NCBI GenBank assembly: GCA_016926625.1
Contig: JAFGOE010000083.1
Span: forward strand, 1 to 64,000
Direction of reading: 5' to 3'
From: Candidatus Zhuqueibacterota bacterium
GTDB taxonomy: Bacteria > Zhuqueibacterota > Zhuqueibacteria > Thermofontimicrobiales > Thiofontviventaceae
Length of the DNA: 64,000 nucleotides
The translations under genes and the position numbers were made by a program. Below the pieces are notes generated by a model. That model saw only the letters and a program-made list of their open reading frames with translations, did no database searches and was not told the DNA's origin. Numbering within the stretch: the first letter of the stretch is position 1; each line of letters begins with the position of its first letter. Below are positions 9,105 to 19,077 of the stretch, piece by piece.

Positions 9105-9949
9105 GTATGTCATGGTTTAAGAGAGAGAGTTTTGGACTCGTTCCTCAGGAAAAGAAAGAACTACCGGACGGTTTATGGATAAAGTGTGAGGGCTGTAACG
9201 AGATAATATACAAAAAAGAGTTGGACAAGAATCTTTATGTCTGTATGAAGTGCAATCATCATTTCACGATCAACAGCAAGACCTATATTAAAATTTTGAT
9301 GGATGATGGTACATTTAACGAGTTCAATGACCAGATCCAGTCTGTCGACCCATTAAAATTTAAGGGAACGAGGCGTTACGCTGAGCAACTGAAAACTGCG
9401 ATGAAGAAAACCGGATTGAACGAAGCGATCAGAACTGGTTTTGGTCAGATTAATCACCATGACGTTGTGTTTTGCGTGATGGATTTCTCTTTCATCGGCG
9501 GCAGCATGGGATCGGTAGTCGGTGAAAAGATATCGAGGGCCATCCAATTGGCTATCGAAAGACATATGCCCGTAATCATCCTGTCGACCTCGGGTGGTGC
9601 CCGCATGATGGAGGGTGCGTTGTCGTTGATGCAGATGGCGAAAACATCAGCGTACCTGGCGAAACTATCTGATGCTGGGCTCCCCTATATTTCGATATGC
9701 ACGAATCCGACGACGGGAGGTGTATCTGCGAGTTACGCCATGCTCGGTGACATCATCATTGCAGAGCCGGGAGCGCTTATTGGTTTCGCAGGACCCCGTG
9801 TGATCAAGCAGACGATCGGTCAGGACCTTCCCCCTGGATTTCAACGTTCCGAATTCATGCTCGACCATGGGTTTATCGATGTGATACTTAATCGGCAGGA
9901 GATTAAAGAAAAATTGACGCAAATTTTGGAATTTTTTGAGGCGCAATGA
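9101..9949 (+). CDS. accD: acetyl-CoA carboxylase carboxyltransferase subunit beta
   Basis: AccD is the beta half of the carboxyltransferase that moves the carboxyl group from biotin to acetyl-CoA, giving malonyl-CoA for fatty acid synthesis. The N-terminal zinc ribbon is intact (CEGC and CMKC). The crotonase-like core has FIGGSMGSVVGEKI, STSGGARMMEGALSLMQM and NPTTGGVSASYAMLGD, with the usual oxyanion-hole glycines. I chose the ATG at 9101, which overlaps the rimI stop as ATGA, giving 282 residues; an ATG 9 bases upstream is also in frame. accA is not in the window. The stop overlaps the surE start. Confidence 0.95.
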   Translation: MSMSWFKRESFGLVPQEKKELPDGLWIKCEGCNEIIYKKELDKNLYVCMKCNHHFTINSKTYIKILMDDGTFNEFNDQIQSVDPLKFKGTRRYAEQLKTAMKKTGLNEAIRTGFGQINHHDVVFCVMDFSFIGGSMGSVVGEKISRAIQLAIERHMPVIILSTSGGARMMEGALSLMQMAKTSAYLAKLSDAGLPYISICTNPTTGGVSASYAMLGDIIIAEPGALIGFAGPRVIKQTIGQDLPPGFQRSEFMLDHGFIDVILNRQEIKEKLTQILEFFEAQ

Positions 9950-10701
9950 AGATATTACTAACGAATGATGATGGAATTAACGCACCCGGCTTATATGCGT
10001 TATACACGGAGATGATCAAAGCCGGAGACGTCGTGGTGGTCGCCCCGGACAGTGAAAAAAGTGCCGTTGGTCACGCGATTACTTTATCAGATCCGTTACG
10101 GGTTACACCCTTTTATAAGAATGACCATATTTTCGGTCATGCCGTAAACGGTACTCCGGCCGACTGTGTAAAATTGGCTTACTGGGCGCTGGAAATCAAT
10201 CCTGATATCGTCATCTCCGGCATAAACCTCGGGTCAAACACCGGAATCAATATTCTGTATAGTGGTACCGTATCAGCAGCGACTGAAGGGATGTTCCTCG
10301 ATATACCCTCCATCGCGATTTCTTTGACCACCTTTCATGAGCCTGATTTCAGGTTTGCAGCAAAGTTTGCACGTCATCTATCCGCCATTGTGATGGACCA
10401 TGGTCTACCCAAGGGTACCCTATTGAATGTCAATGTACCGGCAATACCCGAGGAGGAGATCGAAGGTATCGAGATCACCCGACAGGGACATGCTAACTAT
10501 CAAGAAAAATTCGATAAGCGAATCGATCCGCATAAACGGGTTTATTATTGGCTGACGGGCACGAAAATTGAATTGGAACAAGACGACGAGGTCGATGACC
10601 GTGCCATCATCAACAAAAAGATATCCATAACGCCTGTCCAGTTCGATCTGACCAATTATCAATTTATGGATGAACTTAAATCCTGGAAATTTGAACTCTA
10701 A
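9946..10701 (+). CDS. surE: 5'-nucleotidase SurE
   Basis: SurE is a metal-dependent nucleotidase/exopolyphosphatase of stationary phase and stress survival. The N-terminal signature LLTNDDGINAPGLYAL with Asp8-Asp9 is followed by SEKSAVGHAITL, the metal-site NGTPADCVKL and SGINLGSNTG. The length of 251 is normal. It starts inside the accD stop (ATGA, 9946-9949), so the two are translationally coupled. The next gene starts 11 bp later. Confidence 0.95.
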   Translation: MKILLTNDDGINAPGLYALYTEMIKAGDVVVVAPDSEKSAVGHAITLSDPLRVTPFYKNDHIFGHAVNGTPADCVKLAYWALEINPDIVISGINLGSNTGINILYSGTVSAATEGMFLDIPSIAISLTTFHEPDFRFAAKFARHLSAIVMDHGLPKGTLLNVNVPAIPEEEIEGIEITRQGHANYQEKFDKRIDPHKRVYYWLTGTKIELEQDDEVDDRAIINKKISITPVQFDLTNYQFMDELKSWKFEL

Positions 10702-10712
10702 GCCTGACGTGA

Positions 10713-11285
10713 ATGATCATGAACAAAGAAAATCGATCCTGGAATCTGTTGACTATTCCCAATGTTCTCTCTCTAATGAGATTACTATCGATTCCTCCCA
10801 TCATCTATTGTATTCTTCAAGATGATAGACGGTTATTTTACCTTGGAATAGGATTAATCTGTTTTGCCATCTTAAGCGACTATTTTGACGGGAAGTTGGC
10901 CAGAAAACTGAATCAGGTTACTGAGGTCGGCAAGATCATCGATCCAATCGCCGATAAAGTCGCAGTCGGTTCAGTGATCATGGTCCTGATCGCTTACAGG
11001 GATTTCCCGATCTGGGCCGCTTCGATCATCATCGGCCGCGACTTGTTGATATTGATAGTCGGTCTGTTCTGGACGACTAAATTTAAATATTCAATTCCTT
11101 CTAATTTATTAGGGAAAATTACCGTATCGATCATCGCATTGATGATTTTAGGTTATATTTTAAGGTTACCACAATTGTGGAGGACGCTGCTCACAGTGAA
11201 TGCTGTGGGTTTGACTATCTTGTCCAGTATCGTCTATCTGGTGAGATTGATCAGGATTTATCATCAGGAAAAGACGAGTACCTAG
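10713..11285 (+). CDS. pgsA: CDP-diacylglycerol-glycerol-3-phosphate phosphatidyltransferase
   Basis: An inner-membrane enzyme of phosphatidylglycerol synthesis. It carries the CDP-alcohol phosphatidyltransferase motif D-x2-DG-x2-AR-x8-G-x3-D-x3-D, visible as DYFDGKLARK, then VGKIIDPIADK (about residues 62-90). Several membrane segments surround it. The N-terminal WNLLTIPNVLSLMRLL is typical of PgsA. At 190 residues it has the family length. The start is ATG 10713 or 10719. Its place between accD/surE and plsX fits a membrane-lipid cluster. Confidence 0.92.
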   Translation: MIMNKENRSWNLLTIPNVLSLMRLLSIPPIIYCILQDDRRLFYLGIGLICFAILSDYFDGKLARKLNQVTEVGKIIDPIADKVAVGSVIMVLIAYRDFPIWAASIIIGRDLLILIVGLFWTTKFKYSIPSNLLGKITVSIIALMILGYILRLPQLWRTLLTVNAVGLTILSSIVYLVRLIRIYHQEKTST

Positions 11286-11329
11286 TGCTTAGATAGACGT
11301 TTTGGATGTTCATTAAGGAATAGCTTTAA

Positions 11330-12457
11330 TTGGCCATGGAATCAAAAGATAATTCTGGTAAAGAACACATGGGTTCGAACGAACCTAAACTTCGGCAAAC
11401 GATTGTCAAGGATTTTCGCGAGGGTAATGTAAGAACTCGTATCAAGTCTGAACTGGCGGAGATTCAGAAATATTATCTGACTGCAGAGCGACTGAAGCGG
11501 TTGGAATCGATGTGCTGGCTCAGACGTTGGTTTTATCGTCTCTTTTGGATTTCGAGAGAACTCGTACTCAAACTGTCCCCGATCAGGAGAATTTTGTTAG
11601 TATTAAGTCTAATATCGATGATTTCAATTCAAACGGAGATGGCTGGGGGCTCAGTCAGTTTTAGAACTAATAATTATTTAGGTTACTTCCTCATTTTGAT
11701 CATCCTGGCGCTTGAGTTAAAGGACAAACTTATCGCGAAGGATGAATTAGAATTTGGAAGAAAAGTACAAAAATCGCTGCTGCCTGCCACGAATCCGATG
11801 ATTGAGGGTTGGGATATCGTGTTATATACTGAATCAGCGAATGATGTGGGTGGGGATCTTGTTGATTATATCGAATTTGGGAAAGGAAGCATCGCACTGA
11901 CGATAGGTGATGTTTCCGGCAAAGGATTAGGAGCCGCTCTGTTGATGGCAAAGTTGCAGGCGACTATCAAGGCATTCGCCCGCACTCTGGGCGATTTGAA
12001 GACAATATTAGAGAATCTGAATATCGTATTTTGTGAGGATGTGCCTGCCAACAATTTTGCATCTCTCATCTATATGACGCTGAACTCAGCAGATGGCCGG
12101 GTTCAACTGATCAATGCAGGCCATATGCCCCCTTTATTCTATCATCAGCAAAAGCTCATCGAAATGGAACATGGTAATCCTGCCCTGGGTATGGTGAAAC
12201 AGATCGAATTTGATGACCAATCGATCGATATGGATGTCAATGATATGTTATTTCTATATTCGGATGGTTTATCAGAGGCAAAAAACGCCGAGCAGGAATT
12301 ATTCGGTGAGGAGCGAGTGCGAAAATTGATTTCTCAATATGTGGTATATGATGTCAACACGATGGCGAGCAAAATATTGGAAGCGGTGAATCAATACATG
12401 GGGGATGAGCATAGGACTGATGACCTTTCATTTATCATCATCAAACGCATTCATTAG
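11330..12457 (+). CDS. SpoIIE/RsbU-type serine phosphatase
   Basis: A 375-residue PP2C-type phosphatase. It has an N-terminal basic/helical part, two hydrophobic segments near residues 85-130, and a SpoIIE domain: LEFGRKVQKSLLP, then VGGDLVDY, GDVSGKGLGAALLMA, INAGHMPPLFY, YSDGLSEAKN and the closing DDLSFIII. The metal-binding aspartates are present. Such enzymes usually dephosphorylate an anti-sigma antagonist in partner-switching pathways, but no anti-sigma kinase or STAS protein is adjacent. The start TTG 11330 has AAGGA ten bases upstream; ATG 11336 is an alternative. It resembles the C-terminal domain of the larger phosphatase at 23249. Confidence 0.87.
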   Translation: MAMESKDNSGKEHMGSNEPKLRQTIVKDFREGNVRTRIKSELAEIQKYYLTAERLKRLESMCWLRRWFYRLFWISRELVLKLSPIRRILLVLSLISMISIQTEMAGGSVSFRTNNYLGYFLILIILALELKDKLIAKDELEFGRKVQKSLLPATNPMIEGWDIVLYTESANDVGGDLVDYIEFGKGSIALTIGDVSGKGLGAALLMAKLQATIKAFARTLGDLKTILENLNIVFCEDVPANNFASLIYMTLNSADGRVQLINAGHMPPLFYHQQKLIEMEHGNPALGMVKQIEFDDQSIDMDVNDMLFLYSDGLSEAKNAEQELFGEERVRKLISQYVVYDVNTMASKILEAVNQYMGDEHRTDDLSFIIIKRIH

Positions 12458-12565
12458 AGACTGAACAATTATATAAAAACAATGAAGCAGAGCGGAAAGT
12501 GGATTTTATCCGGTGTATGTTTATTGAAGTGGCATGAAGACAATGAGGAGAGGAAATAAAACAGG

Positions 12566-13609
12566 ATGAAATACAATCACATCATCATCGATGCGATGGG
12601 CGGAGATCATGCTCCGAACGAAGTGATAAAGGGAGCAGTCGCTGCTTGTGAGGAGAGTGAAACGATTCGATGTACGTTTGTGGGCAGTAAACCAAAGATA
12701 GTGGCATTACTGGAACAGTTGAAACTCTCTCGAGAGAGGTGGTCGGTCATCCATACGGATGAGTTTGTCACCATGAAAGACGATCCGAAATCGGTTTTAA
12801 AAGAAAAGGAAAAGGCTTCGATTAACATCGCGACGGAACTGATCAAGAATCATGTGGGTGACGCACTGGTCAGTGCGGGAAATACGGGCGCAACGATTTT
12901 GGCCTGCTCGAATCATATACCTTTAATCCCAGGCATCGAGAGAGGGATACTGGCTGCTATTTTACCGGCGGATAAGATCAATGATGATGATCCGGGATTT
13001 TGCATTATGCTCGATGTGGGTGCGACGTTGCATTGTACGGTCACTCAATTGGTCAGTTTCGCTTTAATGGGCAATGAATACGCGAGGAGCATATTTTCCC
13101 TGAATAAGCCCAGAATCGGTTTGCTGAATATCGGTGAAGAGGATACGAAAGGGCATGATATTCTCATAGAGACACATAAGCGACTCAAGGGCATACAGGA
13201 GGTCAATTTTATCGGTAATGTGGAGGGTAAGGATTTATTACGAGGCGGTGTTGATGTGATCATCACAGAAGGGTATATCGGAAACATCACGTTGAAATGC
13301 ATCGAAGGTATGGCCGAGATGATGATCACGACGGTGAAGAAGTTATGGAAACGAAGTCTATTAATCAAACTCGGTTTCCTTCTTATGGCACCGTCCCTGA
13401 AAGGCTTTAAAAAACGAGTTGATTATTCGGAGTACGGCGGTGCCCCTATTCTCGGTTTTCAAAAATTGATTATCAAGGCACACGGACGATCCAAGGCAAA
13501 GGCGATTAAGAATGCGATACTCTTAGCGGAGAAATCGATAGAATCTAATCTTACAGAACATATGGAAAAATCGATGAAAAACTATTACTTACACTTATTC
13601 GATCATTAA
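12566..13609 (+). CDS. plsX: phosphate acyltransferase PlsX
   Basis: PlsX makes acyl-phosphate from acyl-ACP, the first step in feeding PlsY for phosphatidic acid synthesis. Family motifs are IIDAMGGDHAPNEVIKGAV at the N-terminus, SAGNTGATILACS near residue 107, GLLNIGEEDTKGHDI, NFIGNVEGKDLLRG and SEYGGAPILGF. The length of 347 is normal. The usual rpmF and fabH neighbours are absent; the gene follows the phosphatase by 108 bp, in which I see no clear site other than a GGAGAGG upstream of the start. Confidence 0.94.
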   Translation: MKYNHIIIDAMGGDHAPNEVIKGAVAACEESETIRCTFVGSKPKIVALLEQLKLSRERWSVIHTDEFVTMKDDPKSVLKEKEKASINIATELIKNHVGDALVSAGNTGATILACSNHIPLIPGIERGILAAILPADKINDDDPGFCIMLDVGATLHCTVTQLVSFALMGNEYARSIFSLNKPRIGLLNIGEEDTKGHDILIETHKRLKGIQEVNFIGNVEGKDLLRGGVDVIITEGYIGNITLKCIEGMAEMMITTVKKLWKRSLLIKLGFLLMAPSLKGFKKRVDYSEYGGAPILGFQKLIIKAHGRSKAKAIKNAILLAEKSIESNLTEHMEKSMKNYYLHLFDH

Positions 13610-13629
13610 TTTCAAATGGAGATGGTTAT

Positions 13630-15258
13630 ATGAGAAAAATCTACCTGGTAAGCCTATTATTTCTAATACTGGTACTGATGACAGACGCTACTCATGCTTG
13701 TACAAATTTTCTGATTACGAAAGGTGCATCGAACGATGGATCGACGTTTATCACCTATGCAGCGGATTCTCATCACATGTATGGAGAGTTATATTATACA
13801 CCGGCGGGGATTCATTTGTCAGATGCAATGCTCGATGTATACGAATGGGATACCGGTCGATTCCTTGGTCAGATCAAACAAGCGGAGATGACCTTTGCGG
13901 TTGTTGGAAACATCAATGAGCATCAGGTATCGATCGGAGAAACGACCTTTGGTGGTCGTAGGGAGCTGCGGAACAAGAGTGGCATCATGGATTACGGCAG
14001 TCTGATGTATATTGCACTGCAGCGATCCAGGAGTGCCAGGGAAGCGATTGAGACCATGGTATCATTAGTCGATGAATACGGTTACTGCAGTTCCGGGGAA
14101 TCGTTTTCGATTGCGGATGCGAACGAGGTCTGGATCATGGAAATGATCGGCAAGGGTCCTGAAGAAAAAGGGGCTGTATGGGTTGCACGTCGTGTTCCCG
14201 ACGGATATATTTGTGCTCACGCGAATCAGGCTCGAATCCGCGAATTCCCCAGGAACGATCCCGATAATTGTCTCTACGCGGATGATGTCATCGAATTTGC
14301 CCGACGCAAAGGCTATTTCAGCGGTAGTGATAAAGATTTTAGTTTTGCAGATACCTATGCTCCATTAGATTACGGTGCGTTACGATTTTGTGAATCGCGG
14401 GTGTGGAGTATGTTCAGAAGGGCGGCGCCGTCGCTGAATCTGTCGATCGATTTTGTCAAAGGAGTAGCTGGTGCAAAGCCCTTACCATTATGGATAAAAC
14501 CGGATAAGAAGATCACGGTGCGTGATGTAATGGAATATATGAGAGATCATTTTGAAGGAACTGAATTTGATCTTTCAACAGGTATCGGTGCCGGACCGTA
14601 TAAACTTCCTTACCGCTGGCGCCCCATGACCTGGGAGGTCGACAGTGTCGAATATCTGCATGAACGGGCGACATCGACACAGCAAACTGGTTTTTCATTC
14701 ATCGCGCAGGCTCGATCCTGGTTACCCGATGCCATTGGTGGTGTTCTGTGGTTTGGCGTCGATGATACCTATAGTACAGTTTACGTTCCCATGTATTGTT
14801 CCATAACGAAGGCACCCTTCAACTACGCCGTGGGTACTGGTTCTTTTTCACAGTTTTCCTGGGATTCCGCCTTTTGGGTGTTTAATTTCGTAGCAAATTT
14901 TGCATATTCCAGATATTCTGATATGATTATCGATATTCAAAAGGTGCAACGAGAATTAGAAGGACGTTTTATCTATGAGCTTCCTGGTATCGATGCGGCG
15001 GCGAATTCATTAATTAAGGAATCACCGCGACTGGCAATCGACTATTTAACGAATTACTCTGAGCGATGTAGTGCAACGACGGTTAAGCGTTGGCGTGAAC
15101 TGGGTGAATTCTTAATTTATAAATACATGGATGGTAACGTAAAAAATGAGCGCGGTGAGGTGACGCATCCCGGTTATCCGGAATCCTGGTATCGAAAGAT
15201 CGTCGAGCAGGATGGTGATAAATTGAAGATGAAGGAATTAGAAACACAGGAGCAATAA
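13630..15258 (+). CDS. exported C69 family dipeptidase
   Basis: A 542-residue peptidase of family C69/U34 (Ntn-hydrolase fold, secernin/PepD relatives). The signal peptide ends at ATHA, and cleavage exposes a Cys (CTNFLITKGASNDGSTF), the expected N-terminal nucleophile. Further family segments are TYAADSHHMYGELY, GNINEHQVSIGETTFGGR, SIADANEVWIMEMIGKG and WVARRVPDGYICAHANQARI. It is probably periplasmic or secreted and degrades small peptides. It starts 20 bp after plsX, with GGAGATGG just upstream, but its role is unrelated to lipid synthesis, so co-transcription may be incidental. Confidence 0.9.
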   Translation: MRKIYLVSLLFLILVLMTDATHACTNFLITKGASNDGSTFITYAADSHHMYGELYYTPAGIHLSDAMLDVYEWDTGRFLGQIKQAEMTFAVVGNINEHQVSIGETTFGGRRELRNKSGIMDYGSLMYIALQRSRSAREAIETMVSLVDEYGYCSSGESFSIADANEVWIMEMIGKGPEEKGAVWVARRVPDGYICAHANQARIREFPRNDPDNCLYADDVIEFARRKGYFSGSDKDFSFADTYAPLDYGALRFCESRVWSMFRRAAPSLNLSIDFVKGVAGAKPLPLWIKPDKKITVRDVMEYMRDHFEGTEFDLSTGIGAGPYKLPYRWRPMTWEVDSVEYLHERATSTQQTGFSFIAQARSWLPDAIGGVLWFGVDDTYSTVYVPMYCSITKAPFNYAVGTGSFSQFSWDSAFWVFNFVANFAYSRYSDMIIDIQKVQRELEGRFIYELPGIDAAANSLIKESPRLAIDYLTNYSERCSATTVKRWRELGEFLIYKYMDGNVKNERGEVTHPGYPESWYRKIVEQDGDKLKMKELETQEQ

Positions 15259-15301
15259 TCCTTGGTCCTCGTGATTCGGAACGATATTTATGTGAGAAAT
15301 C

Positions 15302-15339
15302 GTATCAGTCATGTCGGCCAGATGAATTGTGCCTGATAC
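15302..15339 (+). repeat. inverted repeat after peptidase gene
   Basis: GTATCAG (15302-15308) and CTGATAC (15333-15339) can pair around a 24-base loop. There is no U tract, so this is at most a weak 3' hairpin of the peptidase mRNA. Confidence 0.3.
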
Positions 15340-15363
15340 CAAAACAGTATCCCGGAGACACTC

Positions 15364-17040
15364 ATGTTTGAACAAATATTTGATCAAATAATCGTAGTAA
15401 AATTTGATACGCTTCTATTGTTAGGGCTGACCTTAATCGGAGGAACGTTCGGGGGCAGAGTATTCCAAAGGTTAAAAATCCCACAGGTTGTCGGATACAT
15501 TGCTATCGGCATATTGATGGGCAGGACTGGCTTAAACATTATCAGCGAGGGTGTGGTCCGTGGATTTCAGCCTGTGAGTTATTTTGCATTAGGTTTGATC
15601 GGATTCACAATCGGTGGTGAAATGAAGAATGAGGTTTTCAAATTATATGGAAGGCAATTCATCATCATATTATTATTTGAGGGGATAGCGACATTCATCA
15701 GTGTGGCGATATTCGTTGGTGTAGCGGCTTCATTTTTCATGAGTGTTGGTGCTGCTGCCGCACTGGGACTATTAATGGGGGGACTTGCTTCGGCAACTGC
15801 ACCGGCTGCGACGATGGACGTGATACATGAATATAAGATGAGCGGACCGTTGACCACGATCATCAAAGGGATCGTGGCGCTCGATGATAGTCTGGCACTT
15901 ATTTTATTCTCGTTGGCAATGAGTTTTTCAGGGTTACTATTAGGGCAATCGACAGATCACTTCGCTGCTATTTTAGGGACGATCTATGAAATTGTCGGTG
16001 CATTGATCATCGGCTTTCTGTTTGGGATCGTCATGAAAGTAATCATGGAAAGATTTGCCGAAGGTGAGAACTTGCTGGTTTTTTCATTAGGTCTTATTTT
16101 GATCACGCTGGGTCTATCGCATGCGATGGGGATCGATATGCTTCTCGCAGCAATGGCCATGGGATATTATGTAACCAATTTTGCCTCGAGAAAATATGAA
16201 GAAATGTTCAAGTTGATCGGTAAATTTACGCCGCCGATTTATGTGCTATTCTTCGTACTCGTCGGTGCTGAGTTAAATCTTAGTGATATGCCTATGTATG
16301 CTTTGATCCTTGCTTTGATGTATCTTATCGCAAGGTTAGTCGGAAAGATAGGTGGCACTTATTTAGGAGCATTATTTGCCAGATCCAAGCCAAAAGTATT
16401 GAATAACCTGCCATGGTGTTTATTCAGCCAGGGAGGCGTCGCGATCGGTCTGTCGATTATCGCAGGTCAACGATTTACAGGTGATTTCGGATCGATCATT
16501 GTCTTAATCATCACGGTCACTACCTTTGTCTTCGAAATATTAGGTCCGACATGTGTTAAGTTTGCAGTTCAGCGAGCCGAAGAAATAGGATTGAACATCA
16601 CAGAGGAAGATCTGATGAACACTACCCTGGCCAGAGAGTTATTGGAAGAAAAGGTACCCATCATAAAATTGAATACTAAAATCGATGATGTGATCAAATC
16701 TTTCTCTGAGCATGAAAATTTGTACTATCCTGTCGTCGACGAACATAAGATGCTGATAGGCATTATCACCATCGATCACATTAAAAGCGTCGTGTTGAAC
16801 TACCTTGATTATCAAAAGATATTAATTGCATATGACCTGATGGAACGAGTACCAGTCACCGCGACGGTTGATACGCAACTTTCGAGGATAATGGAACTCA
16901 TGAAAATACAAAATTTGGAATACATACCGATTATAGATCACGATAATAAATTAGAAGGGATCATTGAGAAACGAGCGATAGAAAAACTCATCTCAAAAAA
17001 ATTGTTGGAGATCCAACGACGAATCGAGGCAACTGTTTGA
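15364..17040 (+). CDS. cation:proton antiporter with CBS domains
   Basis: A 558-residue membrane protein of the CPA2-type sodium/proton antiporter family. About 12-13 hydrophobic segments fill residues 15-395 (for example LLLLGLTLIGGTFGGRVF, and VVGYIAIGILMGRTGLN near residue 43). The core helix has the Asp-containing GIVALDDSLALILFSL, a likely ion site. The cytosolic tail (about residues 430-550) has two CBS modules (IDDVIKSFSEHENLYYPVVD and LSRIMELMKIQNLEYIPIID), which usually sense adenine nucleotides. Ion selectivity (Na+ or K+) cannot be told. It is followed by a clear terminator at 17212. Confidence 0.88.
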   Translation: MFEQIFDQIIVVKFDTLLLLGLTLIGGTFGGRVFQRLKIPQVVGYIAIGILMGRTGLNIISEGVVRGFQPVSYFALGLIGFTIGGEMKNEVFKLYGRQFIIILLFEGIATFISVAIFVGVAASFFMSVGAAAALGLLMGGLASATAPAATMDVIHEYKMSGPLTTIIKGIVALDDSLALILFSLAMSFSGLLLGQSTDHFAAILGTIYEIVGALIIGFLFGIVMKVIMERFAEGENLLVFSLGLILITLGLSHAMGIDMLLAAMAMGYYVTNFASRKYEEMFKLIGKFTPPIYVLFFVLVGAELNLSDMPMYALILALMYLIARLVGKIGGTYLGALFARSKPKVLNNLPWCLFSQGGVAIGLSIIAGQRFTGDFGSIIVLIITVTTFVFEILGPTCVKFAVQRAEEIGLNITEEDLMNTTLARELLEEKVPIIKLNTKIDDVIKSFSEHENLYYPVVDEHKMLIGIITIDHIKSVVLNYLDYQKILIAYDLMERVPVTATVDTQLSRIMELMKIQNLEYIPIIDHDNKLEGIIEKRAIEKLISKKLLEIQRRIEATV

Positions 17041-17211
17041 TGACGGATGATAGTAAAAGAATCAATCTTTCTTCGATATGGTGATACCCGTTTTCTGGCT
17101 TATGGAGTGGGCTTACGATGGAAGTAGTACCGATCATGTCGGTATGAATTGGGGGATTAAAGTATTAGGTTGTTATAAGAAGATTATAGCAATGTAAGAG
17201 ATGGAAGTAAT

Positions 17212-17257
17212 AAAGCTTCGCACGGCGGAAAAACCAACGCCGATACGAAGCTTTTTT
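17212..17257 (+). terminator. rho-independent terminator of antiporter gene
   Basis: AAAGCTTCG (17212-17220) pairs with CGAAGCTTT (17246-17254), with an inner GGCG/CGCC pairing (17224-17227 with 17239-17242), followed by a run of T. It lies between the antiporter (+) and glnA (-). The U tract favours the plus strand. Confidence 0.75.
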
Positions 17258-17293
17258 TATGTTGAATATCATTCAATTCGTCAGGCAAGGTCA

Positions 17294-18706
17294 TCAACTG
17301 TCATAATAAAGATGAAACTCGAACGGATGCGGTCGCAGCGACAATGGTTTCAATTCGAATTCATATTTGTAGTCGATCCATGTTTCGATGACATCGGGGG
17401 TGAACACGTTGCCCTTTAACAGAAAATCGTGATCATTTTCCAGTTCTCTTAATGCTCTTCCTAACGATGCGGGGACTTTCGGTGTGCCTTCGAGTTCTTT
17501 TTCTGTCATATCGTATATATCGCGGTCGAGAGGTGAACCGGGGCTGATCTTGTTAACGATACCGTCGATGACGGCCATCAGGATGGCCGTGAACGTCAGA
17601 TAGCCGTTGCATGTGGGATCAGGACATCTGAATTCGAATCGTTTCGTCCTGGGGTTGGTCGAATACATGGGAATGCGAACGGATGCGGAACGATTTCGTT
17701 GCGACATCACCAGATGGACAGGGGCCTCGAAACCGGGTACGAGGCGACGATAAGAATTTGTCGTGGGGGCGGCGAACGCCATGATAGCGCCGGCATGTTT
17801 TAGCAGGCCGCCTATGCTATATAGGGCGATATCGCTCAAGCCCGCGTAACCGTCACCTGCGAACAGAGGCGTGCCGTTCTTCCACAAGGAGAGATGAGTA
17901 TGCATCCCGCTTCCATTGTCCTCAAAGATTGGTTTCGCCATAAATGTGGCAGTTTTACCTACCCGGCGTGCGATATTTTTAACGATATACTTAAACCACA
18001 TCAATTGATCCGCCATTTTCAATAGCTCGGCGTATTTCATATCGATTTCACATTGTCCCCCGGTACCTACTTCATGATGATGGGCTTCGATTTCGATGCC
18101 CAGGTTCAGCATGGTAAGAACCATATCACCACGCAGATCTTGATAGGTATCGGTCGGACTCACTGGGAAGTAGCCACCTTTGTAACTGGGCTTATACCCA
18201 AGGTTAGGTTCTTCGATGCGATTGGTATTCCAGGCTCCTTCCACAGAATCGATCTGATAGAAGCCGGTGTTTTGTTTCTGTTCATATCGAATTTCATCGA
18301 AAATGAAAAATTCCGCTTCAGGACCGATGAAGCACTGGTCAGCGATACCGGTTTTCTTAAGATATTCCACGCCCTTCTTTGCCACATAACGCGGATCTCT
18401 GGAGTAATATTCCTTGGTAATCGGATCGACGATATGGGCTAAAACGCTGACGGTCTTCTCTGCAAAGAAAGGATCGAGGCACATCGTCGTTGCATCGGGA
18501 AGGGCTACCATATCTGAATTATGAATTCCCTGCCAGCCGCGAATGGACGATCCGTCGAATCCGACACCCTCCTCGAAGGTGTTTTCATCCCAGGCAGTTA
18601 CGGGAAACGAGCAATGTTGCCAGGTCCCCAGCAAGTCGGTAAATTTCAGATCGATGATCTTTACGTCATTTTCCTTGATGAATTTAAAAAAATCTTTGGG
18701 TGTCAT
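17294..18706 (-). CDS. glnA: glutamine synthetase type I
   Basis: GlnA condenses glutamate and ammonia to glutamine using ATP. It has type I motifs: [17 protein letters not shown], the metal and substrate site [14 protein letters not shown] after [32 protein letters not shown], and the ATP loop [14 protein letters not shown] Tyr in [11 protein letters not shown] sits where the adenylylated Tyr of the enteric enzyme lies, so GlnE control is possible. The length is 470 from ATG 18706, which has AAGGAA upstream; the frame extends two codons to a TTG. Transcription probably runs from the sigma-54 promoter at 18813-18827, and the divergent neighbour is a sigma-54 activator. Confidence 0.96.
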   Translation of the reverse strand: MTPKDFFKFIKENDVKIIDLKFTDLLGTWQHCSFPVTAWDENTFEEGVGFDGSSIRGWQGIHNSDMVALPDATTMCLDPFFAEKTVSVLAHIVDPITKEYYSRDPRYVAKKGVEYLKKTGIADQCFIGPEAEFFIFDEIRYEQKQNTGFYQIDSVEGAWNTNRIEEPNLGYKPSYKGGYFPVSPTDTYQDLRGDMVLTMLNLGIEIEAHHHEVGTGGQCEIDMKYAELLKMADQLMWFKYIVKNIARRVGKTATFMAKPIFEDNGSGMHTHLSLWKNGTPLFAGDGYAGLSDIALYSIGGLLKHAGAIMAFAAPTTNSYRRLVPGFEAPVHLVMSQRNRSASVRIPMYSTNPRTKRFEFRCPDPTCNGYLTFTAILMAVIDGIVNKISPGSPLDRDIYDMTEKELEGTPKVPASLGRALRELENDHDFLLKGNVFTPDVIETWIDYKYEFELKPLSLRPHPFEFHLYYDS

Positions 18707-18812
18707 AAGCAATTTCCTTTTCTTGGTTAAATAAAATAATCCGGAGTTTCAACATAGTCCAACAAATCAACATCTATCCGAAACGGTTCGTCTGATTAAA
18801 GCCTTAACTATA

Positions 18813-18827
18813 GCAACTCGCATGCCA
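18813..18827 (-). promoter_or_regulatory. sigma-54 promoter of glnA
   Basis: Read on the minus strand: TGGCAT (18827-18822), five bases, TTGC (18816-18813). This matches the -24/-12 consensus (TGGCAC-N5-TTGC) with the correct GG-to-GC spacing. The predicted transcript start is near 18801, leaving a ~95-base leader before the glnA ATG at 18706. Expression would need an enhancer-binding activator; one is encoded divergently at 19153. Confidence 0.82.
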
Positions 18828-19007
18828 GATTTATAACCAGAAAACGAAGAGCTGCTGTATTATTCTAAATATATTAATATCAATAATTTGAAACACATAT
18901 ATCAATCCCAGCAAAAGTAACAGAGAACCGTGAGTTGACATAAAAAGCGACAAATATGTTAGTAAATAATTATAAATAACAAAATTGAAGTTTATGAGAG
19001 GCTTCGG

Positions 19008-19077
19008 GTGCAATAAGGACTGATTTTGCACGCTTTGTTCGAAATTTTAAAATAATTGTTGCACGTTGATCAACAAT
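19008..19077. promoter_or_regulatory. candidate activator-binding repeats (glnA enhancer)
   Basis: Between the divergent genes lie GTGCAA (19008-19013) and TTGCAC (19026-19031), forming an inverted pair. A third TTGCAC is at 19059-19064. ATTGTTG (19055-19061) and CAACAAT (19071-19077) form a dyad around the palindrome GTTGATCAAC (19065-19074). They sit 200-280 bases upstream of the predicted glnA start, a reasonable distance for enhancer sites of a sigma-54 activator. Function is inferred from position and symmetry only. Confidence 0.45.
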
